Shown here: one piece after another, positions 45,175 to 53,983 of the stretch
Position numbering within the stretch: the stretch's first letter is position 1
How the letters are laid out: the number at the start of each line of letters is the position of its first letter
Assembly (NCBI GenBank): GCA_944324265.1
Contig: CALUVS010000001.1
Coordinates: 20,566 to 84,565, forward strand
DNA: 64,000 nt
Direction of reading: 5' to 3'
Origin: an uncultured Traorella sp.
GTDB lineage: Bacteria > Bacillota_I > Bacilli_A > Erysipelotrichales > Erysipelotrichaceae
The notes under the pieces: generated by a model
The model's input: the letters and a program-made list of their open reading frames with translations, nothing else
What the model was told of the DNA's origin: nothing
Database searches by the model: none
Made by a program: the position numbers and the translations under genes

Positions 45175-46089
45175 CTATTTCAATGCTTTTGCTTTTTCTA
45201 CATCTTTGTTCAATTGTTCCAGCAATAATTCCTTTGATGCAAATTTTTCTTCATCACGGATCTTTTCAATAAATGTCAAGGTCACCACTTCATCATAAAT
45301 ATCTTCATCTAATCCGATACAATAAGATTCAATAGAAATATTCTGACGATAATTAAAGGTTGGATTATGACCGATATTGATCATGGATTTGTAATTGCGG
45401 CCATGCACCAGTGTATATCCGATATAAACGCCTCTTTTCGGCAGCAGTGACTGATATAAAGGCATGACATTGGCGGTAGGATAGCCATATTCCCTACCTT
45501 TTTGATTGCCTTTGACAACAACACCGCTGATGGTATAAGGACGTCCCAAAAGATGAGGAAGAATGCTCATATTTCCTTCTTCAATGCAGTTTTGAATACG
45601 CGTTGAGCTGACCTTTTCATCCTGATACGTATATTCACTGACTACTTCCACATCAAAATGATGCTGCTGCTTCAATGTTTCAATGCTGCCGCTGCCCTTG
45701 TGACCATAGTGATAGTCAAAACCGCAGACCAATGTATCAATATTGAGTGCCTGCAGAATCTTCTCTTCAAACTCCTGATAAGACAGCTGACTGAGCTCCT
45801 TTGTAAATTCAACGATGATCCATTCATCCAGTTCGCACATACGGCCGATCTCAATGCGCTCTTCCATTGATGTAATATGAGCGACATCCTTCATTCCTTT
45901 TAAAATGACCCAAGGATCAGGATCAAAGGTAATCAAGGCAGAATGAATGTTTTTGAGTTCAGCGATTTCTTTTGCTTTTCTCACTAGCTGCATATGCCCT
46001 AAATGCATTCCGTCAAAATAACCGATGCAGGCACTGAGTTTTTCTTTGCTTTTTTCTATTTTTCCTAATTCAACTCTTCTAACTTTCAT
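45175..46089 (-). CDS. ribF: Bifunctional riboflavin kinase/FAD synthetase
   Basis: 304 residues. The N-terminal nucleotidyltransferase has GYFDGMHLGH, and the C-terminal flavokinase has GREYGYPTANV. Together they turn riboflavin into FMN and FAD, and so act downstream of RibU, which is elsewhere in this window. The ATG at 46089 overlaps the truB stop (ATGA); GAGAGGT is suitably placed for it. Confidence 0.95.
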   Translation of the reverse strand: MKVRRVELGKIEKSKEKLSACIGYFDGMHLGHMQLVRKAKEIAELKNIHSALITFDPDPWVILKGMKDVAHITSMEERIEIGRMCELDEWIIVEFTKELSQLSYQEFEEKILQALNIDTLVCGFDYHYGHKGSGSIETLKQQHHFDVEVVSEYTYQDEKVSSTRIQNCIEEGNMSILPHLLGRPYTISGVVVKGNQKGREYGYPTANVMPLYQSLLPKRGVYIGYTLVHGRNYKSMINIGHNPTFNYRQNISIESYCIGLDEDIYDEVVTLTFIEKIRDEEKFASKELLLEQLNKDVEKAKALK

Positions 46090-46913
46090 GACCATAAACC
46101 TCTCGCACAGGCAAAGACATTTCCATGATGGCGTTCATACACAGCCATTGCCTGATTTTCATAATATAATACAATACGATCTGCATCTGTATCAAAACGC
46201 AGATGTTTCCCGCATTTGACATCAAAATCATCTTCTAAATCAATTCGCGGCAAATGAGCAAGTGCTTCACTGATTGAATATAGATGAGCCCCCTTTTCTT
46301 CAATTTCTTCTAAAGTTTGACATTGGCTCAATTCAAATTTGCCGACTTGTTCTCTGACCAGTGAACTCATGATGCCTAAGTTTCCGCTTTTATCTGCGAT
46401 GTCACGGCATAAGGAGCGGACATAGGTGCCGCTGGAGCAATGTACACGGAAACTGAATTCATCCATTGTTTCAATGGAATAAATTTCAATCGGCCTTGCT
46501 TTTCTTTCTACGTATTCATTGTTTCGGGCATATTCATAAAGTTTTTTGCCGTTGACCTTGATGGAAGAAATCATCGGAGGCACCTGCATTTGTTTACCGA
46601 CAAAGCTTTGACATAAAGCATCAAAATCATCGATCGGCACAATTTCTCTTTCTGCTGTGATCTTGCCCCAAATGTCTTCCGTATCTGTCATAACACCCAA
46701 TTTCATCTGTGCCCGATAAACTTTATCACTGTTTTCAAGATAAGGCAATATTTTCGTTGCTCTCCCGACAAGCACAACTAAAACACCCGTAGCATTCGGG
46801 TCCAAAGTTCCGGTATGTCCGATTTTTTTGGTCTGCAGGATCTTGCGCAGACGAAAGACGATATCATGCGAAGTTAATCCGCTGGGTTTATTGATAAGTA
46901 ATAGGCCATCCAT
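46086..46913 (-). CDS. truB: tRNA pseudouridine(55) synthase TruB
   Basis: 275 residues. The catalytic Asp lies in HTGTLDPNATGVLVV; also present are LLINKPSGLTSHD, YRAQMKLGVMTDTED and CSSGTYVRSLCRD. It makes the T-loop pseudouridine of elongator tRNAs. The short C-terminal PUA-like domain is included. truB-ribF is a standard pair. Confidence 0.96.
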   Translation of the reverse strand: MDGLLLINKPSGLTSHDIVFRLRKILQTKKIGHTGTLDPNATGVLVVLVGRATKILPYLENSDKVYRAQMKLGVMTDTEDIWGKITAEREIVPIDDFDALCQSFVGKQMQVPPMISSIKVNGKKLYEYARNNEYVERKARPIEIYSIETMDEFSFRVHCSSGTYVRSLCRDIADKSGNLGIMSSLVREQVGKFELSQCQTLEEIEEKGAHLYSISEALAHLPRIDLEDDFDVKCGKHLRFDTDADRIVLYYENQAMAVYERHHGNVFACARGLWS

Positions 46914-46942
46914 AAAATCACCTGTAATATTGTAGCACAGAC

Positions 46943-46971
46943 TTGTTTTGATAACCAGCGTTGTTTATAAT
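46943..46971 (+). promoter_or_regulatory. Promoter of the TtcA-like gene, +1 at the start codon
   Basis: TTGTTT (46943-46948), 17 bases, TATAAT (46966-46971). The ATG of the gene is at 46978, exactly where transcription should begin. Confidence 0.55.
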
Positions 46972-46977
46972 AGATGC

Positions 46978-47709
46978 ATGAAAATAGACAAAATTATTCA
47001 ATCCATACAAAAAGCAGATCAAGATTTTCAGCTGATTGAGCCCAATGACCGTATTGCAGTCGGATTATCCGGCGGCAAAGATTCCATGGTATTGCTGACG
47101 GCTTTGTCCAGACTTCAAAAGTATTATGCTATTCCCTTTGAAATTGTCGCCATTCATTTGAAAATGGGATTTGACAATATGGAAACAGCTCAGATTCAAG
47201 CTTACTGCATTGATCATGAAATTGAATATCAGGAAGAAGATACTTTGATTGCGGAAACATTAAGAAAATACGAAAAGAATAACAAATTATCATGCTCTCG
47301 CTGTTCAAAGTATAAAAAGGCCTGTATGAGTGCAGCAGCAATCAAGTATAACTGCAATAAAATAGCTTATGGTCATAACAGCAATGATGCCGTTGAGACA
47401 TTATTTATGAATATGATCTTCGGCGGAAGAATTGCTGTATTTGAACCAAAGATTGAATTATCTAAAAGTCAATTGCAGCTGATTCGTCCTATGATCTATG
47501 TCGATGAAAAAGAAATTCAAACGTGTGCTTCGCAGCTGAATCTGCCGATTCTTGCTAATACATGTCCCAATGATAAAAACAGTGAACGTGCAAGAGTAAA
47601 GAAAATCATTGAGGATCTTTATGCAGTCTATCCGATAGCTGAAAAGAACTTTATTCAAATGCTGTCCAATGAAGAATTGGTGCGTTTGTGGCATAAAACG
47701 AAAAAATGA
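46978..47709 (+). CDS. PP-loop ATPase of the TtcA/TilS-like tRNA thiolation family
   Basis: 243 residues. The PP-loop is GLSGGKDSMVLL, followed by CSRC (in LSCSRCSKYKKACM) as in TtcA, where the cysteines hold a [4Fe-4S] cluster. GHNSNDAVETLFMN is the second conserved block. TtcA makes 2-thiocytidine in tRNA; whether this shorter Bacillota homologue uses the same base is not known. No ribosome site is present. It is transcribed divergently from truB. Confidence 0.82.
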   Translation: MKIDKIIQSIQKADQDFQLIEPNDRIAVGLSGGKDSMVLLTALSRLQKYYAIPFEIVAIHLKMGFDNMETAQIQAYCIDHEIEYQEEDTLIAETLRKYEKNNKLSCSRCSKYKKACMSAAAIKYNCNKIAYGHNSNDAVETLFMNMIFGGRIAVFEPKIELSKSQLQLIRPMIYVDEKEIQTCASQLNLPILANTCPNDKNSERARVKKIIEDLYAVYPIAEKNFIQMLSNEELVRLWHKTKK

Positions 47710-47710
47710 G

Positions 47711-47776
47711 ATGCTTCTTCCCAATGGAAATTTACGATTGATGAAAGATGATTGTGTGATCCTTACCCAAAAATAA
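47711..47776 (+). CDS. Possible 21-codon ORF or gene remnant
   Basis: A frame beginning one base after the TtcA-like stop: MLLPNGNLRLMKDDCVILTQ plus Lys. The pattern (L-P-N-G-N, then K-D-D-x-V-I-L) resembles the end of a TrkA-C (RCK-C) domain. It has no ribosome site and runs into the terminator. It could be a translated micro-ORF, the relic of a larger gene, or chance. Confidence 0.2.
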   Translation: MLLPNGNLRLMKDDCVILTQK

Positions 47777-47800
47777 AGAATGGCGTGTGCCATTCTTTTT
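47775..47800. terminator. Bidirectional terminator
   Basis: AAAGAATGGC and GCCATTCTTT, GTGT loop, between the TtcA-like gene and the MATE gene. Confidence 0.85.
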
Positions 47801-49154
47801 AAGCCATGCATTTTCTTTTTACTCTTGGAATGATGATCAAGAATGTAATAATATGAACCAGTGCTGTAATCGTCCAGCTGACTGGATAAGAAATATAAAT
47901 GGAATCAATGGTATTGTACATTGGGAAAACTGTTACCAGCCATAAGATACGCAATCCGCAGGCACCAATCAATGAAACGATCATCGGAACAATGGAGTAA
48001 CCCAATCCTCTTAAGCTTCCGACCATGACATCCATGATACCGCATAAGAAATAAGGCATGGATACATAGAATAAACGAATCAAACCAGCTTCAATGACCG
48101 CCTGTTCACTGGCATAAATCGATAAGAGAATATCACCGAAGAACCAAGCTCCTACCCCTAATACTAAACCTGTTACAGTAACCAAGAAGAGACAGGATCC
48201 CAATGTTTTAAGAATACGATCTAATTTCTTCGCCCCGTAATTTTGTCCGGTAAAGGTCAGACAGGATTGATAGAAGGCATTCATCCCTGCATAAACAAAA
48301 CCTTCAATATTGGCAGCTGCACCATTTCCTGCCATGATCGTAGATCCAAATGAGTTGACAGATGTTTGAATCAATACATTGGAAATAGAGAAAATACTTC
48401 CCTGAATTCCAGCCGGCAATCCAATTTCCAAGATCTGCAGGAATTTTTCTTTGTCCAAACGAATTTGTTTGACGTGAAGACGCATTGCATCAGATTCACC
48501 CATCAGGCAATAGAAGATAAAGACCGCTGAAATGATCTGTGAAATGACGGTAGCGATTGCGACCCCGGCAACATCCAGATGGAATACGATAACTAAGATC
48601 AAATTCAGGATAACATTGACAACCCCAGCGATAAATAAGAAATACAATGGACGTTTGGTATCTCCTTTGGCACGCAGGATTGCTGCCCCATAGTTATAAA
48701 TCAGCTGAGCGACCATTCCTAAGAAATAGATACGCAGATACAAGGCTGCCAAATCAATAACATCTGCCGGTGTGTTCATCAGTTCAAGCAATGGCTTTGC
48801 CATAAATAAACCAAAAATTGTCAGCAGAATTCCTCCTACAATACTGATATAGATAGAAGTATGCACTGTTTTTGAAATATCGTCATATTGATTTGCACCG
48901 ATAAAACGAGCCACCAAAACATTGGTTCCGACAGAAAGCCCGATAAAGATATTAACGATCAAGTTAATCAGTGAAGATGTCGAACTGACAGCAGCTAAAG
49001 ACTGATGCCCTGCAAATTTTCCTACAACGATGATATCAGCTGCATTAAATAACAGCTGCAATAAACTGCTCGCCATCAAAGGTAAAGAAAAAAGCAGAAT
49101 TTTTGACATCAGATCTCCTTCTGTCATATTAATCTGATAATGTTTTTTTGCCAT
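47799..49154 (-). CDS. MATE family efflux transporter
   Basis: 451 residues with about 12 membrane helices in two similar halves. The opening MTEGDLMSKILLFSLPLMASSLLQLLFNAADIIVVGKF (in parts: LFSLPLMASSLLQLLFNA, DIIVVGKF) is typical of the DinF/NorM-like group of Firmicutes. It exports cations or drugs with Na+ or H+; the substrate is unknown. A GGGGG site precedes the ATG. A promoter-like TACAAT lies nearby on the minus strand, between the gene and the RNA element upstream, so it does not depend on the transcript ending at 49331. Confidence 0.9.
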   Translation of the reverse strand: MAKKHYQINMTEGDLMSKILLFSLPLMASSLLQLLFNAADIIVVGKFAGHQSLAAVSSTSSLINLIVNIFIGLSVGTNVLVARFIGANQYDDISKTVHTSIYISIVGGILLTIFGLFMAKPLLELMNTPADVIDLAALYLRIYFLGMVAQLIYNYGAAILRAKGDTKRPLYFLFIAGVVNVILNLILVIVFHLDVAGVAIATVISQIISAVFIFYCLMGESDAMRLHVKQIRLDKEKFLQILEIGLPAGIQGSIFSISNVLIQTSVNSFGSTIMAGNGAAANIEGFVYAGMNAFYQSCLTFTGQNYGAKKLDRILKTLGSCLFLVTVTGLVLGVGAWFFGDILLSIYASEQAVIEAGLIRLFYVSMPYFLCGIMDVMVGSLRGLGYSIVPMIVSLIGACGLRILWLVTVFPMYNTIDSIYISYPVSWTITALVHIITFLIIIPRVKRKCMA

Positions 49155-49330
49155 AAAAACCCCCTAAGATACAGCGATTATTGTAACACTTTACAAAGAA
49201 AAATCAATCATTACATAAACAATATGTCTACTTTTCTTTCATAATTATTTTATCAGTCCATAAACATGTTTGAATGAATCTGAATTTTAGTTTTTACATA
49301 AAAGTGTGCATGTTTTGAATGAACCATAAG

Positions 49331-49504
49331 AAAAAAGCGAGCATTGCTGCTCGCTACCCAGAAGGAGAGACTTTCCCCTGTAAATACAGGTGGGTGTCCT
49401 GTGTGAATTTTTAGGATCCCTGCTCGTAACAGGTCTTCGACACCAAAGCACAACGTCCGGACTCCCTTATCTCAACTCTGAGGAAAAATTTATACCTTCT
49501 GGAC
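49331..49504 (-). ncRNA. ssrS: Structured RNA, candidate 6S RNA
   Basis: A minus-strand RNA of about 170 bases. The ends pair (49495-49502 with 49358-49365). Inside, 49439-49444 pairs with 49393-49398 around a CCTG/CAGG hairpin (49419-49433), and a small hairpin (49377-49390) lies on the 3' side. This is a long helix with an open middle, as in 6S RNA. A TATAAT (49516-49511) gives a start near 49504, and an 8-bp terminator with six T (49331-49355) ends it. The location downstream of aspS agrees with bsrA in B. subtilis. The class is inferred from shape and synteny, not from a covariance match. Confidence 0.6.
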
Positions 49505-49584
49505 ATTCTTATTATATTACAAACAAAGATAAAGTATACTCTTGTATTTTATGGTAATTCATGATATAAATGACTGTCTATATA

Positions 49585-49612
49585 TTGACAGCCACTATTT
49601 TTGTATTATACT
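49585..49612 (+). promoter_or_regulatory. Promoter of the MFS leader
   Basis: A perfect TTGACA (49585-49590), 16 bases, TATACT (49607-49612). Transcription should start near 49619, about 110 bases before the MFS gene. Confidence 0.65.
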
Positions 49613-49640
49613 AAAAAAGTAAAAAGGAAGTGACCCGCAC

Positions 49641-49664
49641 ATGTTGCATGCGCCTCTACATTAA
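49641..49664 (+). CDS. Leader peptide MLHAPLH (7 aa)
   Basis: ATG, six sense codons and TAA, with AGGAAG about ten bases upstream. The bases 49639-49645, including its start codon, can pair with 49663-49669 over its stop codon. It stands between a strong promoter and a terminator-like hairpin ahead of an efflux gene, the typical layout of ribosome-stalling attenuators. Confidence 0.4.
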   Translation: MLHAPLH

Positions 49665-49679
49665 CATGTTAATAAATAC

Positions 49680-49700
49680 GAACTTGAATCAAGTTTTTTT
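49680..49700 (+). terminator. Leader terminator (attenuator) before the MFS gene
   Basis: AACTTG (49681-49686), loop AAT, CAAGTT (49690-49695), continuing as a run of seven T to 49700. The stem is short and AU-rich, so termination would be partial. Confidence 0.45.
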
Positions 49701-49727
49701 AGCATGGAAATTGGAAAGGTGAACAAC

Positions 49728-50855
49728 ATGAAAAATCATAATAAGAATATTTTTTATGTCCTTGCTTTTCTGCAGGGACTTGTTTTTTATAGTTCAATTG
49801 CTTCCCTTTATCGTTTGAATCATGGCTTAAGTTTAGCTGAAATGGGAGTGATTGAAAGCATTTTTGCTTTTTGTATGATCCTATTTGAAATTCCTTTGGG
49901 AATGATCTGTGATCGCATTGGATACAAGAAAACAATGATTATCTGTAATTTCTTATTCTTTCTGTCTAAGCTTATTTTCTGGAAGGCTTATGGTTTTATT
50001 GGATTTTTGACAGAAAGAATCTTACTGGCATTTGTCAATGCCGGATTATCAGGATGTGATGTTTCATTGCTTTATTTGTCCATTGACAAAGAAGAATCTG
50101 CTCATGTATTCGGTATCTATCAAATGATGGGCACTGCGGGCATGGTCATTGCCTCTCTTAGTTTTTCTTTATTCTTCAGTGATAACTTTGAAATGGCAGC
50201 TTTCTTTACTGCCTTTGCCTATTTATTGGCCTTCTTTTTTACTTTCTTTCTGAAGGATATCCAGCACGATGAGAAAAATCCGTCCGTTTTCTCTGTATTC
50301 AAAAATTTTATCAAAAATAAATCTATTTTATTGCTGCTGATCGGATCAAGCTTGCTTGTGGAAACTACGCATACACTCTCCGTTTTCTATTCACAGCTGC
50401 AATATATGCGTGTACAGATTCCAGTCAGTTATTATGGCGTGATCTTTATGCTGCTGCAGCTCTGCAGTCTGATCTGCGGAACCAGCGGCAAACTGACAAA
50501 GCTCATTCAGCCTCATCGATTGGGCATGAGTTTATATATCATCAGTGCTTTGGCCTGTTTGGGACTGATTTTTACCCAATCTGCTATTGTTTCTATTTTG
50601 CTATTGGCCTTATTATGCATCTGTGAAAGCTTTTATTATCCGCTTTTGAATACCTATGAAAACGAAAGTGTTCAGACCGCTTCAAGAGCCAGCATGCTTT
50701 CCTTTTATGCCATGGTCATGAATTTCTGCAGTATTGCCACACAGTCTCTTTTCGGCGGTGCGGCAGAACTTTCTTTGAACTATGCATATCTAATAGGAGC
50801 TGTATTTTGCATAAGCGGTTTCTGCTTATTTCGATTGTGGATCAAAAAGCAATAA
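49728..50855 (+). CDS. Major facilitator superfamily transporter
   Basis: 375 residues with about 11-12 helices. The N-terminal half has IESIFAFCMILFEIPLGMICDRIGYKK, containing the MFS loop 2-3 motif (D-R-x-G-x-K-x); quoted here as its last part, GMICDRIGYKK. Related proteins include drug efflux pumps of the Mef/DHA type, but the substrate is not known. AAAGGTG precedes the ATG at 49728; the ATG at 49704 in frame lacks one. The leader upstream suggests induction by a ribosome-acting compound (inference). Confidence 0.87.
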   Translation: MKNHNKNIFYVLAFLQGLVFYSSIASLYRLNHGLSLAEMGVIESIFAFCMILFEIPLGMICDRIGYKKTMIICNFLFFLSKLIFWKAYGFIGFLTERILLAFVNAGLSGCDVSLLYLSIDKEESAHVFGIYQMMGTAGMVIASLSFSLFFSDNFEMAAFFTAFAYLLAFFFTFFLKDIQHDEKNPSVFSVFKNFIKNKSILLLLIGSSLLVETTHTLSVFYSQLQYMRVQIPVSYYGVIFMLLQLCSLICGTSGKLTKLIQPHRLGMSLYIISALACLGLIFTQSAIVSILLLALLCICESFYYPLLNTYENESVQTASRASMLSFYAMVMNFCSIATQSLFGGAAELSLNYAYLIGAVFCISGFCLFRLWIKKQ

Positions 50856-50858
50856 AAT

Positions 50859-50897
50859 AATAAAACGTCCGAAGCAACGATGCTTGGACGTTTTATT
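50859..50897. terminator. Bidirectional terminator MFS/aspS
   Basis: A long hairpin, AATAAAACGTCC with GGACGTTTTATT and an inner AAGCA/TGCTT, between convergent genes. Confidence 0.9.
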
Positions 50898-50903
50898 GTT
50901 CAG

Positions 50904-52643
50904 CTATTTTTTGATTGCAAGAGCTAATTCATTGAGCTGTGCTTCATCTACTGTAGAAGGAGCATCACTCATTAAATCACTGGCACTGGCTGTTTTTGGG
51001 AAAGCGACAACATCACGGATATTGTCGGTACCGGCTAAGATCATGATCAATCGTTCCAAACCGATTCCTACCCCGCCATGAGGAGGTGTTCCGTATTTGA
51101 AGGCATCCAAGAAGAAACCGAATTTGGCTTTGGCTTGTTCTTGTGTCAATCCAATTGCTTCAAATACTTTTTCCTGCAGTTCCTGATCGTGAATACGGAT
51201 TGAACCGCTTAATAATTCATAACCGTTTAACACAAGGTCATAAGCTCTTGAATAACAATTTTCAGGATCTGTAAACATTTTATCTACATCTTCCAAATTT
51301 GGTGATGTAAATGGGTGATGCGCTGCAACATAGCGATCTTCTTCTTCCACATATTCAAACATTGGGAAATTGGTTACCCATAAGAAGTTATATTTGCTTT
51401 CATCAATTAAATTAAGTTCCTTACCTAATTTTAAACGCAGTGCGCCTAAAGCAGTCTGAGATACTTTCTTCTTATCTGCGACCATTAAGATCAAATCGTT
51501 TTCTTCAATGCCTAGTCTTTCTTTCAGGGCATTTTTTTCTTCATCAGATAACACTTTCACAACACTGCCGCTGAATTCATTGTTGGCATACTTCAGATAT
51601 GACAAAGCTTTGGCGCCGTATACTTTAACAAATTCCTGCAGTTTATCCAAATCTTTGCGGGAGAATTTATCAGCCGCATTTTTGGCTACAATTGCATTGA
51701 CCTGGCCTTTGCTAGCTAAAATATTTTTGAAGATTTCAAAAGATGTTTGTGCAAAGATATCAGATACATTATTTAATTTCATTTCAAAACGAGTATCCGG
51801 TTTATCAGAACCATATTGTTCCATGCATGTGTTGTAAGTCAGACGCTCAAATGAACCTAATTCAATTCCCTTTACTTCCTTGAAGATTTTCTGCATCAAG
51901 CCTTCGACAACACCCCATACATCTTCTTCCTCAACAAAAGACATTTCAATATCGATCTGAGTGAATTCCGGCTGTCTGTCAGCACGTAAGTCTTCATCAC
52001 GGAAGCATCTGGCAATCTGGAAGTATTTTTCCATGCCGCCGATCATCAAAAGCTGTTTGTAGATCTGAGGAGATTGCGGCAATGCGTAGAATTCTCCTTT
52101 GCTGATACGTGAAGGAACCAGATAGTCACGAGCTCCCTCTGGTGTTGAACGGCATAAAATCGGTGTTTCCACTTCAATGAATCCCAAATCAGACAAATAG
52201 TTTCTTGTCAGAAGAGCAACTTTATGACGTAAGATCAAATTGCTCTGTAGATTTTCTCTTCTTAGATCCAAATAACGATATTTTAAGCGTGTGTCTTCCA
52301 ATGCATCAGTTTCTTTGGCGATGATCATCGGTGTTGTTTCTGCAGAATTGATGATCTTTACTTCTTCTACCTTGATTTCAATATCACCGGTAGCCATTTT
52401 TGGATTTTTGTCTTTTCTTTCCACAACTTCTCCGACAACTTCCAATACATATTCATTGCGGACATTGACAATCTGATCAGAAATATTTTCATCAAAGATA
52501 CATTGGGTAATGCCGCCGCGGTCTCTTAAATCAATGAAGACAAGTGCTCCGAAATTTCTTCTTTTGGCTACCCATCCCTGCAAAATTACTTTTTTATTTA
52601 CATCGGCAAGTCTCAGCTCACCGCAGTTATGTGTCTTTCTCAT
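50904..52643 (-). CDS. aspS: Aspartate--tRNA ligase
   Basis: 579 residues of the bacterial class IIb type with an inserted GAD domain. An OB-fold anticodon domain (VILQGWVAKRRNFGALVFIDLRD in parts), motif 2 (FRDEDLRADRQPEF) and motif 3 (GIGLERLIMIL) are present. AGAAGGAG, which lies in the last codons of hisS, serves the ATG at 52643. It is the second gene of the T-box-controlled hisS-aspS operon. Confidence 0.97.
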   Translation of the reverse strand: MRKTHNCGELRLADVNKKVILQGWVAKRRNFGALVFIDLRDRGGITQCIFDENISDQIVNVRNEYVLEVVGEVVERKDKNPKMATGDIEIKVEEVKIINSAETTPMIIAKETDALEDTRLKYRYLDLRRENLQSNLILRHKVALLTRNYLSDLGFIEVETPILCRSTPEGARDYLVPSRISKGEFYALPQSPQIYKQLLMIGGMEKYFQIARCFRDEDLRADRQPEFTQIDIEMSFVEEEDVWGVVEGLMQKIFKEVKGIELGSFERLTYNTCMEQYGSDKPDTRFEMKLNNVSDIFAQTSFEIFKNILASKGQVNAIVAKNAADKFSRKDLDKLQEFVKVYGAKALSYLKYANNEFSGSVVKVLSDEEKNALKERLGIEENDLILMVADKKKVSQTALGALRLKLGKELNLIDESKYNFLWVTNFPMFEYVEEEDRYVAAHHPFTSPNLEDVDKMFTDPENCYSRAYDLVLNGYELLSGSIRIHDQELQEKVFEAIGLTQEQAKAKFGFFLDAFKYGTPPHGGVGIGLERLIMILAGTDNIRDVVAFPKTASASDLMSDAPSTVDEAQLNELALAIKK

Positions 52644-52644
52644 T

Positions 52645-53964
52645 TTAATGCTCCTTCTTACATGTGCACTCCCCATCTGCACAATGACATTCATGTTCTT
52701 CTTCACTTGGGAATAATTCATCCATTTTTTCAACGACTTGATTCAAGGACACAACAAATTGTTCCTGTGTATCAATTTTCTTTAAAGTAACTGTGTGATT
52801 TTCGATATCTTTTTCACCGACTAAAACAGCTACTTTTGCATTCATTCTTTCAACAGTTTTGAACTGTGCTTTAAAAGAACGGCCCAGATAATCTGTCTCA
52901 CAGCGATAACCGTTGCTTCTCAGCTCAGTTGTGATCGTGAAAGCTTCTTTCTGCACTTTGTCTGACAGACATAATACATAAGCATCCAGTCCGTCATCTT
53001 CACCTAATTCAATGCCTTCAGCTTCACAGGCCAAAAGGATTCTTTCCATTCCCAAGGCCCAGCCCATTCCGGACATTTGAGGTCCTTCAAAGTATTCAAC
53101 CATACCGTCATATCTGCCGCCCGCCAAAACAGTCGTATTCAGATTTTCAGAGATGATCTCAAATACAGTGTGGGTATAATAATCCAATCCGCGGACCAAA
53201 CGGTCATCGACAACATAAGGAATCTGCAGTGCATCCAGTCCGGCTTTGACAGCTTCAAAATATTTTTGACTTTCTTCATTTAAATAGTCACTCATTTTTG
53301 GTGCTGTTTTCATGGCCGGATGATCAACATCCACCTTGCAGTCCAAAATACGCAATGGATTTTGTTCATATCTTCGCTGGCAATCGGCACACATCTGATT
53401 GATATCTGAAGCAAAGTGTTTTTTCAAAGCTTCACGGTAAGCATTTCTGGATTCATCATCACCTAAAGTATTTAAGTGAACCTTCAGATTGCTTAAGCCC
53501 AATGCGTTGAGAATGGACCATCCCAATGCAATTGTTTCGACATCCAAATATGGATTTTTTGCGCCGATGACTTCAATACCGAATTGATGGAAGATTCGCT
53601 GACGGCCCTTCTGAGGACGCTCATAGCGGCACATTGGACCCATGTAATACATCTTGACAGGCAGATCCGGATAACCATACATCTTATTTTCCACAAAGCT
53701 GCGCACAACGCCTGCAGTTCCTTCCGGACGCAGTGTCAGAGAACGATTTCCATTGTCAGTAAAAGTATACATTTCTTTATTGACCATGTCGCTGGAATCA
53801 TTGCCGCGCTTGAATACTTCGGTGTGTTCAAAAATCGGTGTGCGGATTTCCTGATAATTATAAACATAGGCAAATTGGCGGAATAATTCTTCCATAGCCT
53901 GCCATTTGCGAGATTCATTCGGCAGGATATCCTGAGTTCCTCTCGGCATCTGATATTTATTCAT
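52645..53964 (-). CDS. hisS: Histidine--tRNA ligase with Cys/His-rich tail
   Basis: 439 residues of class IIa. Motif 2 (YMGPMCRYERPQKGRQRIFHQ in parts) and the histidine loops LVRGLDYYTHTVFE and GGRYDGMVEYFEG are normal, as is the anticodon domain. The last 16 residues, HECHCADGECTCKKEH, are unusual: four cysteines and three histidines, after the point where most HisRS proteins end. GGAGG precedes the ATG. Controlled by the T-box leader directly upstream. Confidence 0.96.
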   Translation of the reverse strand: MNKYQMPRGTQDILPNESRKWQAMEELFRQFAYVYNYQEIRTPIFEHTEVFKRGNDSSDMVNKEMYTFTDNGNRSLTLRPEGTAGVVRSFVENKMYGYPDLPVKMYYMGPMCRYERPQKGRQRIFHQFGIEVIGAKNPYLDVETIALGWSILNALGLSNLKVHLNTLGDDESRNAYREALKKHFASDINQMCADCQRRYEQNPLRILDCKVDVDHPAMKTAPKMSDYLNEESQKYFEAVKAGLDALQIPYVVDDRLVRGLDYYTHTVFEIISENLNTTVLAGGRYDGMVEYFEGPQMSGMGWALGMERILLACEAEGIELGEDDGLDAYVLCLSDKVQKEAFTITTELRSNGYRCETDYLGRSFKAQFKTVERMNAKVAVLVGEKDIENHTVTLKKIDTQEQFVVSLNQVVEKMDELFPSEEEHECHCADGECTCKKEH

Positions 53965-53983
53965 TCATTTCCCTCCTTACAAA

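Noticed and set aside
49155..49504. The structured RNA at 49331-49504 as a riboswitch for the MATE gene
   Set aside because: A strong terminator ends the RNA about 175 bases before the MATE start, there is a separate promoter-like signal near the gene, and no known riboswitch core is recognisable.
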